From NCBI RefSeq assembly GCF_028553745.1, contig NZ_CP067130.1:310001-374000 (forward strand): a stretch of DNA of 64,000 nucleotides, written 5' to 3'. Both the position numbers and the translations under genes were made by a program. The notes below the pieces were generated by a model that had not been told where the DNA came from, searched no databases, and saw nothing but the letters and a program-made list of their open reading frames with translations. Source of the stretch: Paracoccus seriniphilus (GTDB lineage: Bacteria; Pseudomonadota; Alphaproteobacteria; Rhodobacterales; Rhodobacteraceae). How positions within the stretch are numbered: the stretch's first letter is position 1; every line of letters begins with the position of its first letter. Positions 20,874 to 28,504 of the stretch are shown one piece after another.

Positions 20874-21041
20874 ATGGAAATTCTGTTGGGATTTGGAATC
20901 ATTCTGCTGGCAGTCCTTGGGCTTGGGTTGGGTTCGCTGCTGGGACGCGGGGCTGTCAAGGGCTCTTGCGGCGGAATGAGCTGTCTGAAGGATGTCGCAT
21001 GCGAGGGCTGCCCGCATCGCCACGGGAAGGATCACCCATGA
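20874..21041 (+). CDS. nqrM: NqrM, Nqr Fe-S maturation protein
   Basis: A 55-residue protein encoded in the short gap after apbE. It has one N-terminal membrane helix (MEILLGFGIILLAVLGLGLG) and a cytoplasmic tail with four cysteines (KGSCGGMSCLKDVACEGCP), the DUF539/NqrM pattern RxxxKGSCGG. NqrM is needed to place the [2Fe-2S] cluster between NqrD and NqrE. GGGCGGGG precedes the ATG at 20874. Its stop overlaps the next start (ATGA). Easy to miss because of its size. Confidence 0.9.
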   Translation: MEILLGFGIILLAVLGLGLGSLLGRGAVKGSCGGMSCLKDVACEGCPHRHGKDHP

Positions 21042-21433
21042 GCCAGGATGACACCCTGCAGGCACTGGTGCGCCGGGACATGCCGAGGCTGACCCCTGAC
21101 ATGCCGATCCGGCGTGCGGTGGCCATCCTGCTGGAACAGCGCAGCGCGGCGGCCCCGGTCGTGGATGACAGCGGGGCCCTGCGGGGCATCCTCAGCCAGA
21201 AGGATTGCTTTCGCCCCTCGCTGAATGCCAGCTATTATCAGGAATGGAAGGGCACGGTGGCGGATTTCATGAGCGCAGATGTCGCCACCCTGCCTGCCAG
21301 CCTTGACGTCATTGCCGCCGCCGAGGCCTTTCTGTCCCAGCCCTATCGCAGCTTTCCGGTATTGGACGGAGAGCAGTTGATCGGCATGGTAAGACGTTCG
21401 GACGTTCTGAAACGTCTTGTCGAACTGGGGTAG
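21038..21433 (+). CDS. Tandem CBS-domain protein
   Basis: A 131-residue protein made of two CBS modules: residues ~15-65 (MPIRRAVAILLEQRSAAAPV, GILSQKD) and ~75-131 (FMSADVATLPASLDVIAAAE, GMVRRSDVLKRL). CBS pairs usually bind adenine nucleotides and act as sensors. The start at ATG 21038 is set by GGGAAGGA 8-15 bases upstream; a longer in-frame start at 20966 would read through nqrM. Co-transcription with the nqr-like operon suggests energy-state sensing for it, but that is inference. Confidence 0.85.
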   Translation: MSQDDTLQALVRRDMPRLTPDMPIRRAVAILLEQRSAAAPVVDDSGALRGILSQKDCFRPSLNASYYQEWKGTVADFMSADVATLPASLDVIAAAEAFLSQPYRSFPVLDGEQLIGMVRRSDVLKRLVELG

Positions 21434-21538
21434 CGCCCCGACAATATCAGCACGCCACATCTGAACGTCCGGCCCAGAGCAGATGCGCCTCAATGGAGGG
21501 GCCGTCGACATGATCCGGCAGACCGGCGAGGAATGCCG

Positions 21539-24500
21539 TCAGGGAAGTCGTGCGCTGTCACCCTGAAGCTTCAGCTTCCAGTCTTCGATCAGCGTGCCCT
21601 TGGTTCTGAGACGGCTTGCCAGATAATACAGCCGTTGCGTCGCCGGACCCGCGGGCGCGGTTTCAAAGCGTTGCTTCAGATAGTAGGGCGGGATCGCCTG
21701 AAAGTAGAGCGTCGTCGAAACCGTGACCTCCCTGGGGTCGATGCTTTCGGGCAGGGTTATCCTGTATGTCAGTTCATCCCGGCCCGCCTTGACGCCGGCG
21801 TCAGCTGCGGCGCGGCCTTCCGGCATGGTCGCCTTCATGAAGGCTGCCGTGACCTCGGATGTGCCGAACCGTTTCTCGAATGCCTCCGTGCCCGGCTCTG
21901 CCGCGCCCCATGGCAACAGGCGGTTGTCCTTGGGATGATAGACCCGATGAACGAAACTGGTGGTGAACTGCTTCTCGGCGTTCTGGGTCAATTCCTCATA
22001 GATCTGGACCTGTGCCTGATCCTCGATCAGGTCGTGATGGGGCTGATACAGCGCCTCGGTCGCACCGGGGGGCACGACATCCAGGAATTCCGTGGCCAGC
22101 GGCGTGCCATCCGGCCCCAGGATCACACCAGCCTCATTGGTGCATCCCGAACACCAGACCGTCCGGCCACTGGCATCGGTGACGCGCAGTTCCAGAAAGG
22201 CGCGGCGGAATCCGACACCCGAAGGCAGGCGATGCCCGGTCTTGTTGTCGACACTGACGACCGCCTCGACCACATTGTCAGTCGCGCTCAGGCTCTCGAT
22301 GCTGACATCTGCCGTCTCGTCACGTGCCTGCAGCGCCATTGTGTCGATCGAAAGCTGCGCGCCATTGGTGGCATAGGTCATCGGGTCCCGCGATCCCAAT
22401 CCCATCTCTTCATCGAATTGCGACAGCATCTCGATCAGAAAGGCGTTCTGGCCAACGAAATTGTGTCGCTTGTAGCCATCGCGGAAGGGCACCTCGATCT
22501 CGTCATGGGGCAAGGAATTGGGCACTTCGGGCAGATTGCTGTCCTGGATCGAGGCGATCTGAGTGGTCAGGCCGTCGATGCTGATCTTGCCATCCAGAGT
22601 TTCGAAATTGTCCTTCATATGACAGTCCTGACAGGACTGCAGCGTGTCCTTGTCGGCATATTCGCTGTTCTGCCATTCAAGATATGTGGCCTGCTCGACC
22701 GAATGCTGGAAGCCGACCAGCGGCTCGCGATAGCTGGCATCATATTCGGAGCCGAGGAACGCCACCGCGTTCCGTGCCGCATCGTTCAGGATCTTCTGTT
22801 CTGCCGCCGTGAAGCCGGGCAGAGGCTTGTCCGTTGCAGCATCGACATTGGGCAGATTGATCGTGTGGCAGGCGCCGCACATCTCGCTGTCCTTGATGTA
22901 TTCGTCGTGAACCGGCTTGATGCCCATGGCATTCTGCATCGGGCGTTCGCGGATATCGGCATAGGGGCCGATCAACTCATCCGCAGATGTCATGCGGAAC
23001 ACCCCCGTCGTCCCGTTCATCAGATAGGTGTCCAGCTTGTTGTAAGCGGGTTGGTCCCCGGCCTGTTGCGGCGGCGCAATGTGGTGGCAGACCGTGCACG
23101 AGATGCCCTCTCGCGCAAGATTGCCATATTCATGGTAAGGATAGCTGCCATCCGCGATCTGCTGTTCCAGTTGCTGCGTGGTCAGCGGAGCATGAAGCAG
23201 GGCATATTCCGGTTTGAAGACATTGGCATTCAGACCCTTGTCGGGATCGTTTTTCGCGTCGATCAACAACTGGCGTTGCCCCATCGCGCCGTGACAGGAC
23301 AGGCAGGTCGTTCCAAGATTGCCCGACAGATCGCCCGCACCAGCCTGTTCCAGCAAGGCATACTCGGATTCCAGCTGCGCGTAGAAGATCGGGTCACGCC
23401 CGGCAAGCCCCATCGGCGACCAGCGCCATTCCCCGTATTCCGAGATATTGTAGCCATCGCCATAGTCGGGACCGTCCTTGACGAACATGGTCACGCCCGA
23501 GGGCGCGCCGCCCAGCCCTCCATGGCAGCCAAGGCAATTGTCCGAAGTCAGGAAATGCTGGGTGTCATCCGGGCGCGCGGGCACATGGTCCAGCCATTCG
23601 CTCGGCAAGGTCTGAAGATCGGTATGGCTGACATCGATCCCCTTTGCGGGCGGGAACATCTGGAGGAAGGCGCTGTTCACCTTGTCCGGCGAGGTCTTGA
23701 CCGCTGCAAGATGGGCGGCGCGCATGGCCGCCGGATCATGGGCATCGCTGAAGTAGAGGTCGATGAATTCGGTCAGATCGGCGCCAAAGCCCGGTTTCTG
23801 CGGCTTGGGCAGATCACGCCAGCTTTCGTCGACGCGGAAGATCACCGGCTCACCCGGATATCCTTCGATGTTTTCAAGGGCCGAGAAAATCAGCTCTTCG
23901 GCGGCCGAGGCATGACAACGCATGCACATCCCGTCCCCGCTGGCTGCCAGAGGCGGACTGAAGGGCGGCGCAAAAGCATCAATGACCGGCTTGCGCGCGG
24001 CCATGTCGTCTGGATTGGCAAAATAGACCGAGGCAAAGAACCAGCCACCATGGGACAGCTTGCTGTCCTTGACCATCACGGTCCAGTTCAGGCCACCCGT
24101 CTCATAGGCATAATCGGCCATCTCATCGACGACCTTTTCAGGATCATCCGGGTATTGCTGCTGCAACTGTGCAAGATGCTCGTTGTATTTCGCCGAAGGT
24201 GGCGTCACCATTTCCTTGATCACGATGGCACCATCGGGGATCGCGCCATCGCGGCCCGCTTCAAGCCATGAGATGATCTCGGGCGAATAATACATGCGAA
24301 CAGCCGGGTGGATGCCAAAGCTCATGTTGAAGACAAAGGGACCGGTATCGCGCCAGCTCTTGTCCCGTTTCCAGCCCAGTTCGACATATTCGCGCCGGGC
24401 GACCCAGGGGAACAGGCGTTTCTCGTAATCGATCAGTGGCAATGTGCTGGGCAGGGGCAGATCAGCGGCCTGACCAGATCCGACCGGAGCCGTGCTTTCC

Positions 24501-24571
24501 AAGGCGGCCAGCGGTCCTGTCATGGACAACAGGAAAGAGAGAGCGACCATCGGAATCCTGCTGCGCACCAT
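21539..24571 (-). CDS. Hexahaem c-type cytochrome with N-terminal cytochrome P460-like domain
   Basis: A 1010-residue exported protein (signal peptide MVRSRIPMVALSFLLSMTGP, then LAALE). Residues ~45-225 resemble a cytochrome P460 domain: IPDGAIVIKEM, LSHGGWFFASVYF, ending in its haem motif CMRCH (216). Five more haem motifs follow: CLGCH (346), CLSCH (423), CTVCH (492), CGACH (565) and CQDCH (647). A CSGCT near residue 795 lacks the haem His. Residues ~700-1010 have no haem sites and look beta-rich (DNKTGHRLPSGVGFRRAFLEL, LYFQAIPPYYLKQRF). Possible roles are a periplasmic oxidoreductase for an N compound or other small molecule, or an electron conduit. It converges on the nqr-like operon. Confidence 0.85.
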   Translation of the reverse strand: MVRSRIPMVALSFLLSMTGPLAALESTAPVGSGQAADLPLPSTLPLIDYEKRLFPWVARREYVELGWKRDKSWRDTGPFVFNMSFGIHPAVRMYYSPEIISWLEAGRDGAIPDGAIVIKEMVTPPSAKYNEHLAQLQQQYPDDPEKVVDEMADYAYETGGLNWTVMVKDSKLSHGGWFFASVYFANPDDMAARKPVIDAFAPPFSPPLAASGDGMCMRCHASAAEELIFSALENIEGYPGEPVIFRVDESWRDLPKPQKPGFGADLTEFIDLYFSDAHDPAAMRAAHLAAVKTSPDKVNSAFLQMFPPAKGIDVSHTDLQTLPSEWLDHVPARPDDTQHFLTSDNCLGCHGGLGGAPSGVTMFVKDGPDYGDGYNISEYGEWRWSPMGLAGRDPIFYAQLESEYALLEQAGAGDLSGNLGTTCLSCHGAMGQRQLLIDAKNDPDKGLNANVFKPEYALLHAPLTTQQLEQQIADGSYPYHEYGNLAREGISCTVCHHIAPPQQAGDQPAYNKLDTYLMNGTTGVFRMTSADELIGPYADIRERPMQNAMGIKPVHDEYIKDSEMCGACHTINLPNVDAATDKPLPGFTAAEQKILNDAARNAVAFLGSEYDASYREPLVGFQHSVEQATYLEWQNSEYADKDTLQSCQDCHMKDNFETLDGKISIDGLTTQIASIQDSNLPEVPNSLPHDEIEVPFRDGYKRHNFVGQNAFLIEMLSQFDEEMGLGSRDPMTYATNGAQLSIDTMALQARDETADVSIESLSATDNVVEAVVSVDNKTGHRLPSGVGFRRAFLELRVTDASGRTVWCSGCTNEAGVILGPDGTPLATEFLDVVPPGATEALYQPHHDLIEDQAQVQIYEELTQNAEKQFTTSFVHRVYHPKDNRLLPWGAAEPGTEAFEKRFGTSEVTAAFMKATMPEGRAAADAGVKAGRDELTYRITLPESIDPREVTVSTTLYFQAIPPYYLKQRFETAPAGPATQRLYYLASRLRTKGTLIEDWKLKLQGDSARLP

Positions 24572-24678
24572 GATCTACCCCCGATTGCAAAATGAGAAAT
24601 ATAAACGCCTATTAATGGAATCTGATAACCCAACAGGTGATTCGGATAAACCTTTTGCTTTGAACAGATTGATCGATT

Positions 24679-24698
24679 GCGGATTGCGGCAAATCCGC
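24679..24698. promoter_or_regulatory. Inverted repeat upstream of hexahaem cytochrome
   Basis: GCGGATT-GCGGCA-AATCCGC is a perfect 7-base-pair inverted repeat within the promoter region of the cytochrome gene. It may be an operator. The cognate regulator is unknown. Confidence 0.35.
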
Positions 24699-25017
24699 AT
24701 GTGACGCATGATGTACGACCGATAAGCGATGCGCTCATTCTCTCTGGTTGCGCGGCATTGTCATGCCCAGCCGGTTCCAAACGTCCTTTTTGCCCTGCAT
24801 TTCCTGGGTAAAGCGCGTGGATTCCCGGTGGCCCTGAGGGCAAGCTTTGCCCTTGAATACGGACTCACCGGATCTGGAGGCCGGAAATCATGCGCCGCGG
24901 CCATATTTCGCTGCCATGTTCGAAAATGTGCGCGGCTTTCATGGCAGAAGATACTGTTTCGACAGGCGCAAGGGGCATGGTTCTGCGCACCAGGCAGACG
25001 CGGAAATCAACAGATTT

Positions 25018-25041
25018 TCCAAAAACGAATAAAAACGAAAA
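25018..25041. promoter_or_regulatory. Candidate DeoR/GlpR-type operator
   Basis: Two copies of AAACGAA (AAAAACGAAT and AAAAACGAAA) are spaced exactly 10 bases apart, one helical turn, in an AT-rich stretch about 70-90 bases before the first reading frame of the glycerol operon. DeoR-family repressors such as GlpR use TTCG/CGAA-containing half-sites. The assignment rests on that resemblance and on the downstream genes; no glpR gene lies in the window. Confidence 0.4.
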
Positions 25042-25106
25042 TACAGCTTTTCTTTTTAAACCAACTTTGGAAAGGTAGGTAACAGGAGGATTTGGGAGGA
25101 TCCAAC

Positions 25107-25478
25107 GTGAGTGAACGCTCGGACGTCTCCAGCCTTTCGGTTTATGGCGGAGGCAGGAATGGCTTCGCTGTCGCATGGGATGCGGTCGGGCCCGGCCTGT
25201 CCGCCATCCAGGCCGCGATTGTCCGGCCCGTCATCGGATTCTTTTTTGCCGCAAGCCGGTTTTCCCGCCACAGGCAGCGCCGTGATCACCCCCGCAGTCA
25301 CCACTGTCCTGGATCAACGCGTATGCCGGCAGACCGGCCATGGCATGACGAACCCGGCAAGGGGCCTGGCCCGAATGCGCGACCGGGTCCGGGGGATGCG
25401 GGGGCCGTTGTCGGTCCGGGCCGAAATCTTGACGCACGGCTGGCCGCAAGGTGCATTGGAAGAAAGGACATCGCATGA
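25107..25478 (+). pseudogene. glpD: Remnant of glpD (glycerol-3-phosphate dehydrogenase), 5' end only
   Basis: A GTG at 25107 has an excellent ribosome binding site (GGGAGGA) and opens a 123-codon frame. The first ~34 codons read SLSVYGGGRNGFAVAWDAVG then PGLSAI, which lines up with the GlpD FAD-binding start (E. coli LIVIGGGINGAGIAADAAGR then GLSVL) at about 14 of 26 positions. After codon ~34 the frame becomes Pro/Arg-rich and resembles nothing. A working GlpD has about 500 residues, so at least 450 are gone. The position, directly before the glycerol transporter genes and overlapping glpS by 4 bases, is where glpD stands in related operons. Alternative: a diverged leader peptide that keeps translation coupled to glpS. 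Confidence 0.6.
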
Positions 25479-26551
25479 CCCTTGAGCTCAGAGACGTCAG
25501 CCATGTCGTGGGGGCGCAGACATTCATCCACCCGACGACCTTGACCCTGAAGAAAGGCACGATGAACGTGCTGCTGGGGCCGACATCTTCGGGCAAGACC
25601 ACGCTGATGCGCCTGATGGCGGGCCTTGATACGCCGACAAGGGGCCGCATCTTCTGGAACGGCGAGGATGTGACCGGCCAGCGGGTGCAGGACCGCAAGA
25701 TCGCAATGGTCTACCAGCAGTTCATCAACTACCCGGCAATGACGGTTTACGAGAATATCGCATCCCCGATGAAGCTGATGGGGCTGGACAGGGCCGAGAT
25801 CGATCGCCGCGTGCGCAAGACGGCCGAGCTCATGCAGTTGACGCCGATGCTGCAGCGCAAGCCGCTGGAGCTTTCCGGGGGCCAGCAGCAGCGCTGTGCC
25901 CTTGCCCGGGCGCTGGTCAAGAACGCGGGTCTTGTCCTGCTGGACGAGCCCTTGGCAAATCTTGACTACAAGCTGCGCGAAGAACTGCGCGCGGAAATCC
26001 CCCGTATCTTCGCGGAATCCGGGGCGATTTTCGTCTATGCCACGACAGAACCGGAAGAGGCCCTGCTTCTGGGCGGAAATTGCGCCACCCTTTGGGAAGG
26101 CCGCGTCACCCAGTTCGGCCCCACTGCCGAGGTCTATCGCAAGCCGGCAGATGCCACCACGGCGCGGGTCTTCTCGGATCCGCCGATGAACTTCCTCGTG
26201 GTGGAAAAGCGCGGAGACGTCATGCATTTCGGTCAGGGAGAGCGTATTCCTTCGGTGGTCCAGGCCCCCGACGGCCAATATACCCTTGGCTTTCGGCCCA
26301 ATCACCTGACGCTGGAACCCAGCCCCGGCGCGATCGGCTTCGAGACCACGCTTGGCGTGGTCGAGATCACCGGATCGGAAACCTTTGTTCATCTGGGTCA
26401 TGGCGATGCGCGCTGGGTCGGGCTGATCCCCGGCGTGCGCGACCTCAAGCCGGGACAGGCGCTCAGGGTCTATCTTGATCCGTCACGGGTTTACCTTTTT
26501 GCGCAGGATGGCAGCCTTGTGGCCACTGCCCCCTATGCGGAGGCTGCGTGA
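25475..26551 (+). CDS. glpS: Glycerol ABC transporter ATP-binding protein GlpS-type
   Basis: A 358-residue ABC ATPase of the sugar/polyol importer type with a C-terminal TOBE region. Walker A is GPTSSGKTT, the Q-loop MVYQQF, the signature LSGGQQQR, and Walker B LVLLDEPLANLD. The switch histidine is replaced: the usual VTHDQ reads ATTEPEEA. It is paired with a second ATPase whose signature is degenerate. By gene order and similarity to the rhizobial glpSTPQUV system it should import glycerol. The ATG at 25475 follows GGAAGAAAGGA; the earlier in-frame ATG lies in the preceding remnant. Confidence 0.85.
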   Translation: MTLELRDVSHVVGAQTFIHPTTLTLKKGTMNVLLGPTSSGKTTLMRLMAGLDTPTRGRIFWNGEDVTGQRVQDRKIAMVYQQFINYPAMTVYENIASPMKLMGLDRAEIDRRVRKTAELMQLTPMLQRKPLELSGGQQQRCALARALVKNAGLVLLDEPLANLDYKLREELRAEIPRIFAESGAIFVYATTEPEEALLLGGNCATLWEGRVTQFGPTAEVYRKPADATTARVFSDPPMNFLVVEKRGDVMHFGQGERIPSVVQAPDGQYTLGFRPNHLTLEPSPGAIGFETTLGVVEITGSETFVHLGHGDARWVGLIPGVRDLKPGQALRVYLDPSRVYLFAQDGSLVATAPYAEAA

Positions 26552-26552
26552 C

Positions 26553-27635
26553 ATGGCCAGTATCACCCTCGACAATCTGGCGCATTCCTATCTGCCCGAT
26601 CCGCGGTCGGAATCCGATTTTGCCCTGAAAGAGCTGAACCATGAATGGGTTGACGGCGAAGCCTATGCCCTGCTTGGCGCCTCGGGTTGCGGCAAATCCA
26701 CGCTGTTGAACATCATCTCGGGTCTGTTGATCCCGTCGCAGGGCCGGGTGCTATTCGACGGAAAGGATGTGACCACCGCCCCCACTGCCGATCGCAATAT
26801 TGCGCAAGTCTTTCAGTTTCCCGTCGTCTACGACACCATGACGGTCTATGAAAACCTTGCCTTTCCGCTGAAAAATCGCCGCATGGAGCCCGCCGAGATC
26901 CAGCGCCGCGTCCAGAAGATCGCCGCCATGATCGGCATGGAGGCACAGCTGAGCCACAAGGCCCGGGGGCTGACCGCCGACGCCAAGCAAAAGATCTCCC
27001 TTGGGCGCGGCATGGTCCGCGAGGATGTGAACGCCCTGCTGTTTGACGAGCCGCTGACGGTGATCGATCCCCACATGAAGTGGGAGCTGCGCACCCAGCT
27101 GAAAAAGCTGCATCAGGATTTCGGCCACACGATGATCTATGTGACTCACGACCAGACCGAGGCGCTGACCTTTGCCGACAAGGTTGTCGTCATGCATGAC
27201 GGCCGCGTGGTGCAGATCGGCACGCCGCAAGAACTGTTCGAGCGCCCCGCGCATACCTTTGTCGGCTATTTCATCGGCTCGCCCGGCATGAATCTCTTCG
27301 ACGCAGAGATCGAGGGCAACACCGCCCGCGTATGCGATGCCATCGTGCCGCTGGACGGTTTCTACACGGCGGCGGGCAAGATGCAGATCGGGGTGCGCCC
27401 CGAATTCGTCCGCCTTTCCACTGGTGACGAGGGCATTCCCGCCCGGATCCGCCGGATCGAGGACGTGGGCCGCCACAAGATCCTGCGCCTTGACGTCGCC
27501 GGACGCGAGATCAACGCCCTCGCGGCCGAGGGCGAGAACATATCGGCTGACAGCAACCGGATCACCTTCGCGCCGGGACGGATCAACGTCTATGCCGATG
27601 ACTGGCGCATCTCACCGCAGGAGGGCACAGCATGA
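26553..27635 (+). CDS. glpT: Glycerol ABC transporter ATP-binding protein GlpT-type
   Basis: A 360-residue ABC ATPase. Walker A is GASGCGKST, Walker B LLFDEPLTVID, and the switch region VTHDQTEA is canonical. The signature motif is not: where LSGGQRQR is expected the sequence is LTADAKQK. In a heterodimer with GlpS, both defects (GlpS switch His and GlpT signature) fall in the same composite ATP site, leaving one complete site. The ATG at 26553 lies one base after the glpS stop, with GGAGG inside the end of glpS. It overlaps glpP by 4 bases. Confidence 0.86.
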   Translation: MASITLDNLAHSYLPDPRSESDFALKELNHEWVDGEAYALLGASGCGKSTLLNIISGLLIPSQGRVLFDGKDVTTAPTADRNIAQVFQFPVVYDTMTVYENLAFPLKNRRMEPAEIQRRVQKIAAMIGMEAQLSHKARGLTADAKQKISLGRGMVREDVNALLFDEPLTVIDPHMKWELRTQLKKLHQDFGHTMIYVTHDQTEALTFADKVVVMHDGRVVQIGTPQELFERPAHTFVGYFIGSPGMNLFDAEIEGNTARVCDAIVPLDGFYTAAGKMQIGVRPEFVRLSTGDEGIPARIRRIEDVGRHKILRLDVAGREINALAAEGENISADSNRITFAPGRINVYADDWRISPQEGTA

Positions 27636-28504
27636 ACAAGACCGTCAATCAAAAGGCGTGGTTTCTGGTCCTGCCGGTGCTCTTGCTGGTCGCCTTCTCG
27701 GCCGTCATCCCGCTGATGACCGTGGTGAACTATTCGGTTCAGGATACCTTCGGAAACAACCAGTTCTTCTGGGCGGGCCTCGACTGGTTCGATGACATGC
27801 TGCATTCCGACCGCATGTGGAACGCGCTGGGACGGCAGCTGATGTTCTCGGCGATCATTCTGGCGATCGAGGTGCCACTGGGCATCTTCGTTGCCCTGAA
27901 CATGCCGAAAAGAGGCTTCTGGGCCTCGTTCTGCCTGGTCGTCATGTCCCTGCCCCTGCTGATCCCGTGGAACGTCGTCGGCACGATCTGGCAGATCTTT
28001 GGCCGCGTCGACATCGGCCTGCTGGGCTATGCGCTGGATCGGCTGGGCATCGACTACAATTACACCCAGAACAGCCTTGACGCATGGATCACGGTCATCG
28101 TCATGGACGTCTGGCACTGGACCTCGTTGATCGCGCTGCTGGCCTATGCCGGTTTGCGGTCAATCCCTGACGCCTATTATCAGGCCGCCAAGATCGATCA
28201 GGCCAGCCGCTGGTCGGTGTTTCGCTACATCGAACTGCCCAAGATGGCCGGCGTGTTGATGATCGCGATCCTGTTGCGCTTCATGGACAGTTTCATGATC
28301 TACACCGAACCTTTCGTCGTGACCGGTGGAGGCCCCGGAAATGCGACGACCTTCCTGTCGATCGACCTTGTGAAGATGGCGCTGGGTCAGTTCGACCTTG
28401 GCCCGGCTGCAGCATTCAGCCTGATGTATTTCCTTGTGATCATGGCGATCAGCTGGGTGTTCTACACGGTCATGACGACCCTTGATAACCGGGATGGCAA
28501 GTAG
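27632..28504 (+). CDS. glpP: Glycerol ABC transporter permease GlpP-type
   Basis: A 290-residue MalF/UgpA-type inner-membrane permease with six predicted helices. The EAA loop that contacts the ATPase is in GLRSIPDAYYQAAKIDQASR. FVVTGGGPGNATTFLSIDLV is typical of this family. It overlaps glpT (ATGA) and is followed immediately by glpQ. Confidence 0.88.
   Translation: MNKTVNQKAWFLVLPVLLLVAFSAVIPLMTVVNYSVQDTFGNNQFFWAGLDWFDDMLHSDRMWNALGRQLMFSAIILAIEVPLGIFVALNMPKRGFWASFCLVVMSLPLLIPWNVVGTIWQIFGRVDIGLLGYALDRLGIDYNYTQNSLDAWITVIVMDVWHWTSLIALLAYAGLRSIPDAYYQAAKIDQASRWSVFRYIELPKMAGVLMIAILLRFMDSFMIYTEPFVVTGGGPGNATTFLSIDLVKMALGQFDLGPAAAFSLMYFLVIMAISWVFYTVMTTLDNRDGK

Larger units (their letters stand above)
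24572..25106. other. Intergenic region upstream of hexahaem cytochrome and glp operon
   Basis: A 535-base divergent region with no credible gene. It carries the promoters of the minus-strand cytochrome and of the plus-strand glycerol operon. It contains a 7-bp inverted repeat GCGGATT-N6-AATCCGC (24679-24698), about 110 bases before the cytochrome start, and a very AT-rich patch with repeated AACGAA elements (25018-25041) before the glp region. Confidence 0.5.

Noticed and set aside
21533..24271. Plus-strand open frame of 912 codons opposite the hexahaem cytochrome
   Set aside because: It mirrors a real minus-strand gene. In high-GC DNA with G/C at third positions the opposite strand often stays open. 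The product is Gln/His/Gly-rich, has no known family and no ribosome binding site.
24729..25082. A 117-codon plus-strand frame upstream of the glp operon
   Set aside because: No ribosome binding site and no recognisable motif, and it ends in the AT-rich promoter-like patch, so it is probably non-coding.
25111..25485. A 124-codon frame before glpS in a different frame from the glpD remnant
   Set aside because: It has no ribosome binding site of its own, is Arg/Pro-rich and resembles no family; the GTG frame at 25107 with GlpD-like text explains the region better.
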